A stretch of DNA of 7,711 nucleotides from GWF sp031972135. GTDB lineage: Bacteria > Patescibacteriota > Microgenomatia > UBA1400 > UBA12108. Below, piece by piece: positions 1 to 4,499 of the stretch; position 1 is the first letter of the stretch; the number at the start of each line of letters is the position of its first letter. The stretch covers positions 1 through 7,711 of the forward strand of contig DALYFH010000034.1 of NCBI GenBank assembly GCA_031972135.1, read 5' to 3'. Under the pieces are notes generated by a model. That model searched no databases. It worked only from the letters and a program-made list of their open reading frames with translations, and was not told where the DNA came from. The position numbers and the translations under genes were made by a program.

Positions 1-210
1 TGGGCGGTTGAACATGCGTATGTTTATGAACAGGTGTTTAAGCCGAGTAATGCGTCTGATGATGATATCCGCTGGTTCCTGCCGATGCGCAAACATCTAG
101 CTTGGTATGCCCATGGATTCCCTGGTGCAGTCGAGCTGCGGATGACATTGATGAGAACAAAAAATGCTGATGAAGTAAGGGAGCTAGTTGAGAAATCTTT
201 GAGTAATTAA
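1..210 (+). CDS. dus: tRNA-dihydrouridine synthase, C-terminal fragment (5' end outside window)
   Basis: The frame is open from base 1 to the TAA at 208-210, giving 69 C-terminal residues. The segment MRKHLAWYAHGFPGAVELR is characteristic of the C-terminal helical domain of DusB-type tRNA-dihydrouridine synthases, flavoenzymes that reduce specific uridines in tRNA to dihydrouridine using NADPH. The catalytic TIM barrel and FMN site lie upstream of the window and cannot be checked. The stop overlaps by four bases (TTAA, 207-210) the stop of the convergent HTH gene, so no terminator separates the two. Codon use is more GC-rich than in the orphan genes to the right, as expected for a conserved housekeeping gene at the edge of an accessory block. 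The family call is secure; the Dus subtype is less so. Confidence 0.88.
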   Translation, partial: WAVEHAYVYEQVFKPSNASDDDIRWFLPMRKHLAWYAHGFPGAVELRMTLMRTKNADEVRELVEKSLSN

Positions 211-413
211 GCTTGATCTGGGTTGATGCCGAGTAGCCACTGAACTTGTTCTTTTTTGTATCTGCGGTCACCGCGAGAGTTGATGCGGATTGCGGGGAGC
301 TTGCCGCGTTTGCCCCAGCGTTTGAGGGTGAGGGGAGAGACGCGGAGGAGGTCGGCGACTTCGCGGACTGTTAGTAGGTCGGGGAGATTTTTTAGATCGA
401 CTGAGTTGTTCAT
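207..413 (-). CDS. Small helix-turn-helix DNA-binding protein (excisionase/MerR-like, HTH_17 type)
   Basis: This encodes 68 residues from the ATG at 413. The core LLTVREVADLLRVSPLTLKRW, then GKLPAIRI, then RRYKKEQVQWLL, matches the single winged-helix fold of the excisionase/MerR-like HTH_17 family. Order: DNA-binding helix pair, then the wing (IRINSRGDRRY), then a C-terminal helix. Such proteins are either recombination directionality factors or small transcription regulators; no integrase is visible, so neither role is proven. A longer frame reaches a TTG at 449, but that codon sits inside a consensus -35 box and the -10 lies between it and the ATG, so the ATG at 413 is preferred and the message is probably leaderless. 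It converges on and overlaps the dus stop by 4 bp. Confidence 0.85.
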   Translation of the reverse strand: MNNSVDLKNLPDLLTVREVADLLRVSPLTLKRWGKRGKLPAIRINSRGDRRYKKEQVQWLLGINPDQA

Positions 414-420
414 TAAGTTG

Positions 421-449
421 ATATTAGCAATTGTATGGGTGAGTGTCAA
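421..449 (-). promoter_or_regulatory. Sigma70-type promoter of the HTH gene, predicted leaderless
   Basis: On the minus strand a perfect -35 TTGACA (449-444) is followed by a 17-nt spacer and a -10-like TAATAT (426-421). Transcription should start near 414, directly at the ATG at 413-411, and there is no Shine-Dalgarno sequence upstream. Both points indicate a leaderless mRNA. The -35 hexamer also contains the GTCAA/TTGAC pentamer that recurs in this window's other promoters, but here it fits plain sigma70 spacing. Confidence 0.6.
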
Positions 450-504
450 TAGGATATCATTTGACTATGTATATGATATGTATAGATCTATGTAGATATT
501 CTAG

Positions 505-532
505 TTGATACTAATGATTAGATTGATATAGA
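505..532 (+). promoter_or_regulatory. Weak candidate promoter upstream of the 56-residue ORF
   Basis: TTGATA (505-510) and TATAGA (527-532) lie 16 nt apart on the plus strand. The -35 matches 5 of 6 consensus bases and the -10 matches 4 of 6. The local sequence is AT-rich, so chance matches are likely. The only added support is the 6-nt gap to the GTG at 539. Confidence 0.25.
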
Positions 533-538
533 TAGGTT

Positions 539-709
539 GTGCGACAGAAGATAAGTAAATCTAGTGATGCAAGTGAACCAAGTAAATCACGATTGAAATT
601 GATTATGAGTGAGACACTACAGGTAGTGGCATGGGTGAGTGGGGGAATGTGGATAACTAAAATGTCAGAGTCAGGTCAAGATAATTATCTACATAATATT
701 ATTATGTAA
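539..709 (+). CDS. Doubtful small ORF, 56 residues, unknown function
   Basis: An open frame runs from GTG at 539 to TAA at 707-709, ending two bases before the ATG of the next gene. The predicted peptide starts basic (MRQKISKSSD) and continues with a serine-rich stretch and a short apolar middle (VVAWVSGGMW). A weak promoter-like pair, TTGATA (505-510) and TATAGA (527-532, 16-nt spacer), ends exactly six bases before the GTG, the same -10-to-start distance seen for two other leaderless-looking genes here. No Shine-Dalgarno or recognisable domain is present. An inner ATG at 605 would give 34 residues. A frame of this length can arise by chance, and its 3' end contains the regulatory repeats of the next gene. 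Confidence 0.25.
   Translation: MRQKISKSSDASEPSKSRLKLIMSETLQVVAWVSGGMWITKMSESGQDNYLHNIIM
664..705 (+). promoter_or_regulatory. GTCAR direct-repeat operator and -10 of the 80-residue gene
   Basis: GTCAG (664-668) and GTCAAG (675-680) are direct repeats 11 bp apart, with an extra GTCAG at 670-674. A -10-like TATTAT (700-705) follows 19 nt after GTCAAG and is six bases upstream of the ATG at 712. The sequence GTCAAGATAATTAT (675-688) recurs exactly at 1978-1991 in the RegA divergent promoter. There is no good TTGACA -35, which fits an activator-dependent promoter. The same order and spacing (GTCAAG-N19-TAAAAT-N6-ATG) occurs upstream of the gene starting at 3042 on the other strand. Confidence 0.5.
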
Positions 710-711
710 GG

Positions 712-954
712 ATGAACTATGATGACATGGATAGGTTGGAGATAATTGCAGCTTGGAAGGCACACCCAGGTGTAATTGAATTAGGTAAGTTAGAACCTGA
801 AGTATCTACTGAAACTTTTTTTGAAACATTACTCGGTATTCCAAGAGATTTAAGACGAGCATATATTCGGGCAATGAGTTTGGATTCATCTGATGTTCCT
901 GGTTTGGGATTTTGCAGCCTGACAATGACACATGAACTTGATAGTCTACAGTGA
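712..954 (+). CDS. Hypothetical protein, 80 residues
   Basis: I do not recognise this protein. It is short, acidic and mostly helical-looking, with segments DRLEIIAAWKAHPGVIELG and TFFETLLGIPRDLRRAYIRAM and one cysteine near the C-terminus (GFCSL). No signal peptide or membrane segment is visible. The chosen ATG sits six bases after a -10-like TATTAT with no properly spaced Shine-Dalgarno, so it is probably leaderless; Met6 (ATG at 727) is an alternative. Its TGA overlaps by nine bases the stop of the convergent winged-helix gene. Its upstream region carries the GTCAR direct repeats, which suggests it is a target of the local winged-helix regulators (inference). AT-rich codon use matches the other orphan genes of the block. 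Confidence 0.6.
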   Translation: MNYDDMDRLEIIAAWKAHPGVIELGKLEPEVSTETFFETLLGIPRDLRRAYIRAMSLDSSDVPGLGFCSLTMTHELDSLQ

Positions 955-1977
955 ATAACCGATTTTACGGTGAGCGTGGATTAGGCGGGTGTTGATCCCA
1001 CTCCTTTTTATTTTGTCCCTCAGTCTTTGGATTTCTTTGGCAAGCGCATAAAGTGACCAGTCATCATTGTTTGGCCATAGAAATGCGCCGATTTCTTCGT
1101 AACTGACGGTTAAACCCTGTTTAGCAAACAATAGATCGAGTAGCATCTCTTCTTTTTTGGTGAGATTGGTAATAGCAGTATCTCCATAGTTATATTGACC
1201 GTTATCTTTTTTTAACTTAAGTACGGTATTTATGCCTAGCTTCTCAAGATATTGAGTACTAGCTAATCGATAATTGGCCAGTTGATCGGCACGGAGATTT
1301 TTGAGGGTAGGATGCGGGTGTGATAGGCCAGCTGAGAGTGAGGTCTCACTGAGGAGGTGATCGATTACTGCCTCGATCTCATCCCAGCTGTATTTGAGCT
1401 CATCCTGCATCTTGGGTCTTAGAATAGAAGCGAGGATAGACCAGAGTAGCTTGTCGACCGAGGCATCTTGTCGTATATAAATAGTGATCGAACTGTGTTC
1501 GGAGTTAGCCAGGCCAAAGGTGGTGATAGATCCATAATTAGTACTAATTACAGTGATCTCTCGTACTCTGGAGACATACTTTGGATATAGAGTAAAAAAG
1601 TTATTCCAAAAGCTATCTTTTATTTGATTATATTTATTTTCTAGCTTTGATAAATGAGATTGATATAGCTCGGGAGAGTACTCGTGCGCGAGGAGGGACT
1701 GGGTGGCAGTGAGGAGGTAGGTGGTGGCAGTCTGTGGGGTGATTAATTTTAGCTTGCTGACCGCTGGCCAAAAGCGAGGAATGGAGGAATAGGGTAGATC
1801 GGGGAAGATCACTTGGCTCGCGGGGGCACGCGGCTCGAGATTGGGTAGGACCAAAAAGTTATGTTTTTGATACCAGCCGCGAGCGAGACTACCGGCAATA
1901 TGGAGCAAGCGACGGGCTTCTAGCTCTGGTGAGTGGGTAAAGGTAATGGTTGGCTGGTTTTTTGACGTCAAAATCAT
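946..1977 (-). CDS. RegA: putative transcription regulator with C-terminal OmpR/PhoB-type winged helix
   Basis: This encodes 343 residues. Residues ~269-343 form an OmpR/PhoB-type winged-helix domain: LTKKEEMLLDLLF (helix 1), YEEIGAFLWP (helix 2 and turn), DWSLYALAKEIQRLRDKIKR (recognition helix), and a C-terminal hairpin ending RKIGYSL, comparable to the usual GxGY end. The N-terminal ~265 residues are unassigned and are not a receiver domain. Within them a strand (SSITIYIRQDA, ~162-172) precedes a helix (VDKLLWSILASIL) and WDEIEAVIDHLL (~198-209). That layout faintly recalls an ImmA-like zincin that has lost HExxH, which is speculation. The ATG at 1977 lies about nine bases after a minus-strand TATAAT (1992-1987), so the leader is only a few bases. 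It is divergent from the 2038 gene across a repeat-rich operator and probably regulates itself and that gene (inference). Confidence 0.78.
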   Translation of the reverse strand: MILTSKNQPTITFTHSPELEARRLLHIAGSLARGWYQKHNFLVLPNLEPRAPASQVIFPDLPYSSIPRFWPAVSKLKLITPQTATTYLLTATQSLLAHEYSPELYQSHLSKLENKYNQIKDSFWNNFFTLYPKYVSRVREITVISTNYGSITTFGLANSEHSSITIYIRQDASVDKLLWSILASILRPKMQDELKYSWDEIEAVIDHLLSETSLSAGLSHPHPTLKNLRADQLANYRLASTQYLEKLGINTVLKLKKDNGQYNYGDTAITNLTKKEEMLLDLLFAKQGLTVSYEEIGAFLWPNNDDWSLYALAKEIQRLRDKIKRSGINTRLIHAHRKIGYSL

Positions 1978-2019
1978 GTCAAGATAATTATAAGGGATGT
2001 GTCAAGATTATGGGGTTAA
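1962..2019. promoter_or_regulatory. Divergent promoter/operator A between RegA and the 148-residue gene
   Basis: Plus-strand GTCAA direct repeats start at 1967, 1978 and 2001, with spacings of 11 and 23 bp. The first copy is half of a perfect palindrome TTGACGTCAA (1962-1971). The third copy abuts a -10-like GATTAT (2006-2011), giving GTCAAGATTATGGGGTTAA (2001-2019). On the minus strand TATAAT (1992-1987) serves the RegA start at 1977. The block closely resembles operator B at 5603-5656: the 2001-2019 segment is identical at 18 of 19 positions and the 23-bp repeat spacing is the same. Operator function is inferred from the repeats, their position and the encoded winged-helix protein. Confidence 0.6.
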
Positions 2020-2025
2020 TTATAT

Positions 2026-2032
2026 AGGAGAG
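2026..2032 (+). promoter_or_regulatory. Shine-Dalgarno site of the 148-residue gene
   Basis: AGGAGAG lies 5 nt upstream of the ATG at 2038 (7 nt if only AGGAG is counted). This gene therefore has a true ribosome binding site, unlike the leaderless-looking genes at 413, 712, 1977 and 3042. Confidence 0.7.
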
Positions 2033-2037
2033 TTGAC

Positions 2038-2484
2038 ATGATAAAGATGGAACCACTAACTAGAAGAAGTTTATTTTTGAATTTGTTAATTGAGAATGGA
2101 GTTGTAACTTTGCTAGGCAACATGTTTCATAGTGATAGTGAAAATTTTCAACCTGATATGAATGATGCTCAAAGCGTTAACAAGAAATGGATAATTGCGC
2201 AGTTAAACCAAATTGCGAGTGGAAACCTAAGACCCTTACACGACAAAGCGGGTTGTTTGGAATGTGATCTCCCAAGACTTTATGCAGAAGGGAAATTAGC
2301 AACTCCTGTATCTATAACAGAGGGGGGTAACGAAGACCAACCAAGAATGGTTTATAAGGTAATATGTCCAGCGGTACTTGCGATCATAAGTATGACTAAC
2401 GCTAAAGAAATTACACCTCAATATGCAGGAGATGTGATCAAGGAGAAAGCGGAATGCCTGAATGAACGTGTGACGAACTTATAG
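2038..2484 (+). CDS. Hypothetical protein, 148 residues, with a CxxC pair
   Basis: I do not recognise this protein. Cysteines are at 73, 76, 110 and 140; the CLEC pair within KAGCLECDLPR could bind a metal or be redox-active, but the other two cysteines are not arranged as an obvious zinc knuckle. An apolar stretch at ~11-30 (LFLNLLIENGVVTLL) is interrupted by charged and polar residues and is not a convincing membrane span. The start is supported by AGGAGAG just upstream. The gene is divergent from RegA, separated by operator A, which makes it the likeliest direct target of that regulator (inference). It ends one base before the stop of the convergent receiver gene, with no terminator between them. 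Codon use is AT-rich. Confidence 0.7.
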   Translation: MIKMEPLTRRSLFLNLLIENGVVTLLGNMFHSDSENFQPDMNDAQSVNKKWIIAQLNQIASGNLRPLHDKAGCLECDLPRLYAEGKLATPVSITEGGNEDQPRMVYKVICPAVLAIISMTNAKEITPQYAGDVIKEKAECLNERVTNL

Positions 2485-2485
2485 A

Positions 2486-2827
2486 TTACTCTGATCTAGC
2501 ATACTTCACAACCAATCTGACAAATTCATCTGGGGGTGTGGTTTTGAAAATATACTCATGTAAGTTTGCAAAGCGAGGTTCTGCGGTGTATCCTACGCGT
2601 ACTATTGATGGACAAGCCAGAGCGAGGAGCTTGGCTATCTCGGTTCCTCCGATATCACCATCGATTAGCGCTAGGACTACATCAAGATCTGTTAGAGTCG
2701 GGATGATGACTTTTGCTTCACTAATTGATAACGCTTTTGCAACTACACTGATTCCAACTTTACTAAGAAATTTTTCGGTATTATCAAAGACAATCGGGTC
2801 ATTGTCAAAGTGAGCGATTTTTATCAT
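2486..2827 (-). CDS. Stand-alone response-regulator receiver domain, 113 residues
   Basis: The chain has the length and pattern of a single CheY-like receiver domain and no output domain. It opens IKIAHFDND, where D8/D10 fit the acidic metal pocket after strand 1. DVVLALIDGDIGG (~49-61) corresponds to strand 3 with D56 as the likely phospho-acceptor; the loop after it is a few residues shorter than usual. VRVGYTAE places T81 at the conserved Thr/Ser position, and YIFKTTPPDEF places K95 at the conserved lysine, with KTTP instead of the usual Lys-Pro. Phosphorylation is therefore plausible but the site is divergent. The gene overlaps the upstream 71-residue gene by one base (TGATG), implying translational coupling. 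No histidine kinase is in the window. It may act with RegA or RegB, which have winged helices but no receiver (inference). Confidence 0.75.
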   Translation of the reverse strand: MIKIAHFDNDPIVFDNTEKFLSKVGISVVAKALSISEAKVIIPTLTDLDVVLALIDGDIGGTEIAKLLALACPSIVRVGYTAEPRFANLHEYIFKTTPPDEFVRLVVKYARSE

Positions 2828-3042
2828 CAGTACCCGTTACTTCCAGGTTCGTTCATATAACTGTCATATTCTTTTTTGTAAGCGTCATCTCCAAAATTAA
2901 CTTTCAACAAGTCGTCGAGAGAGTAACCTTCTAACTCGAAGGAGGCATATCCTATGAGAAGAGCTAGAGACAATGGTGCTCCCCATCTTCTTTCGAGAAT
3001 AGCTTTGGCGAGTGTTGGATTTAATTCTGTAGTATTACTCAT
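2827..3042 (-). CDS. Hypothetical protein, 71 residues, first gene of receiver operon
   Basis: I do not recognise this protein. It contains a predicted helix (LNPTLAKAILERRWG), an apolar segment (PLSLALLIGYASFELEGYS) too short and mixed for a clear membrane anchor, and a charged tail rich in Asp, Tyr and Gly. The ATG at 3042 lies six bases after a -10-like TAAAAT with no Shine-Dalgarno, so translation is probably leaderless. Its TGA overlaps the receiver ATG (TGATG, 2829-2825), so both proteins come from one message and may work together. The promoter carries GTCAR repeats arranged as in front of the gene at 712. A structural partner of the receiver is possible, but nothing in the sequence shows it. 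Confidence 0.65.
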   Translation of the reverse strand: MSNTTELNPTLAKAILERRWGAPLSLALLIGYASFELEGYSLDDLLKVNFGDDAYKKEYDSYMNEPGSNGY

Positions 3043-3048
3043 ATCCGT

Positions 3049-3109
3049 ATTTTAGAACTGTTCAGTAAAATAGCTTGACCACTTAGCTGACGGGGAGTGT
3101 CAAGTTGAC
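3049..3109 (-). promoter_or_regulatory. GTCAR-repeat operator and -10 of the 71-residue/receiver operon
   Basis: Read on the minus strand: the palindrome GTCAACTTGAC (3109-3099), then GTCAG (3091-3087), then GTCAAG (3079-3074), then 19 nt, then TAAAAT (3054-3049), then six bases, then the ATG at 3042. The GTCAG and GTCAAG copies start 12 bp apart. This matches the order and the distances upstream of the gene at 712, where the repeats are 11 bp apart and N19 and N6 are identical. The palindrome is the same 11 bases (reverse complement) as GTCAAGTTGAC at 5584-5594 in operator B. Confidence 0.5.
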
Positions 3110-3113
3110 GATA

Positions 3114-4499
3114 TTAAATCTCTTTAGGGTCTGCACCTTTGTGTAGGTCAGCAAATACCTGGCTAGCACGATCTAGCACGTCATGATTATTTGGTGAATC
3201 TGCTAGTAGACTACCTCTGAGAAACGAAAGAGAGCTTTGTGCCGCTATATACCTGAACTTGTTGGTAGGCCTATTTTTTTGGTAAGGCTCAATGATTGAG
3301 AACATTCTGATTTTAGAATGATTTGCTCCTATCCGCGCTGCTTGTCTGAGTGCTAATAGTTTTGCAGGCGTAAAGCGAGTAAAGCTATCAACTAACTGGT
3401 CGTTTGTCAGTGAGTCTTGTCTGCTATGACGAGAGCCATATAGGCCATGATCAGTATTGAAGAGACTGCGCCGCATCACCCTAGTCGTATTCTTTTTAAG
3501 GTGTGGTGCTAGATTGGTGGCACGAATTAGTTCTTTTGTGAGTGGTGGGTTGTAGGCAGATGCAGCAGTGAGGTTGGCGGCTATGTACCTAGCAGCTTCT
3601 GGGTTGATAGAGTCAGCATCATTTTTTGGTTTGTGTCGCGCTAGACTCTCAAAGTCAACTTTATCTCCACCTAGATTGGTGTCGGCGCAAAATCGGATGA
3701 GACGTCCTACAAAGACGAGGTACCAATTGAGGTCTCCTGGGTTATGTTCCATCCCAGTCATAGTGGTAAAAACGTCGTCATTGCGGTTAAATCCGACTAC
3801 TCCATCTCTGGTTGTGATAGTTGCCCGCTGGTACTTGGCTCGGTGTGTTAGTACAGTGGACCAATTGTCTGGAGCGTTGGTTGGGAATACTGAGACTGTA
3901 AATCCTTGAGACCTTGGCGTGTCTAGGTCTTTGATACGGATGACAGATAATCTGCCTAGATCTTCTAAACTAACTACTAAGGTTTGACTAACATTATAGG
4001 CAGTCAGATAACCACATAGTAGATGATAGTAGGTAGATAAGATTAGGTCGGGATCTAGGTCAGTTTTTCGGACAATATCACCATTTCGACCCATAACGGC
4101 GAGGAGGGTGGGAAGGTGTACTAAAGTATCATCATTCAAGTGTGAGGCTGGTAATTGGTCGGTCAAGTGCGCGTTAAGTACATTGCAGGTCGCTGCTTCA
4201 GGCATGTTATTTCTCCTCAACTCCAAATTGGGGTCGTGAGCGCGGAGTGGACGATCTAGTGCATTGGCAAGTTGGGCAATGAGACCTGGATTAGGAATGC
4301 CAGTCGTGGTAGCAATGCTACCGTCTAAAGTAGTACCGCCGGAGAAGAGTACTCCTTGCAACTCAGATAGAATACTCTTGCCTCGTTTGAGAGTATCTGG
4401 AGAGAGGAGTTGGCAGGCAAGGTGGATATAGCTAGCTCCTAGAGTAGCACTAACTGCGTCTTCTAAAGAGACAAAGCTAGTTGCTTCGCTTGGCGACAT
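3114..4499 (-). CDS. Hypothetical protein, 461 residues, coupled to RegB
   Basis: I do not recognise this protein and see no P-loop, HExxH, HTH or signal peptide. It appears soluble and mixed alpha/beta. The N-terminal ~150 residues are helical and leucine-rich. A middle part has several strands (QTLVVSLEDLGRLSVIRIKDLD, then TVSVFPT). The C-terminal third is helical and basic (HLKKNTTRVMRRSLF, then AKLLALRQAARIGANHSKIRMF). The ATG at 4499 lies inside the 3' end of RegB (23-bp overlap) and is preceded by AGAGGAG (4512-4506) six bases upstream, so its translation is probably coupled to RegB. Strict co-expression suggests a partner or modulator of RegB, possibly a sensor (inference). It ends just beyond the operator of the receiver operon, with no visible terminator. 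Confidence 0.75.
   Translation of the reverse strand: MSPSEATSFVSLEDAVSATLGASYIHLACQLLSPDTLKRGKSILSELQGVLFSGGTTLDGSIATTTGIPNPGLIAQLANALDRPLRAHDPNLELRRNNMPEAATCNVLNAHLTDQLPASHLNDDTLVHLPTLLAVMGRNGDIVRKTDLDPDLILSTYYHLLCGYLTAYNVSQTLVVSLEDLGRLSVIRIKDLDTPRSQGFTVSVFPTNAPDNWSTVLTHRAKYQRATITTRDGVVGFNRNDDVFTTMTGMEHNPGDLNWYLVFVGRLIRFCADTNLGGDKVDFESLARHKPKNDADSINPEAARYIAANLTAASAYNPPLTKELIRATNLAPHLKKNTTRVMRRSLFNTDHGLYGSRHSRQDSLTNDQLVDSFTRFTPAKLLALRQAARIGANHSKIRMFSIIEPYQKNRPTNKFRYIAAQSSLSFLRGSLLADSPNNHDVLDRASQVFADLHKGADPKEI

Larger units (their letters stand above)
450..711. other. AT-rich intergenic stretch with only weak coding evidence
   Basis: About 260 bases lie between the HTH promoter and the next confident gene. 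It contains a possible weak promoter (505-532), a doubtful 56-residue frame (539-709) and, at the right end, the regulatory repeats and -10 of the 80-residue gene. I see no tRNA, rRNA, CRISPR repeat or strong hairpin. The part at 455-535 is rich in GATA/TATA words, and a TTGAC pentamer sits at 461-465. Confidence 0.5.

Noticed and set aside
414..449. Upstream extension of the HTH protein to a TTG start at 449
   Set aside because: The TTG is part of the -35 box and the -10 lies before the ATG at 413, so this segment would not be transcribed.
256..495. 79-residue plus-strand frame opposite the HTH gene
   Set aside because: It is antisense to a clear HTH-domain gene, is arginine/serine-rich as expected of a shadow frame, and runs through the HTH promoter.
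946..1977. RegA as an active zinc protease fused to a winged helix
   Set aside because: No HExxH or equivalent metal ligands are present at the expected helix (KLLWSILASIL); only a loose secondary-structure resemblance remains.
3568..3909. 113-residue plus-strand frame
   Set aside because: It lies entirely antisense within the 461-residue gene, which has a Shine-Dalgarno and operon context. Its composition looks like a complement-strand shadow.
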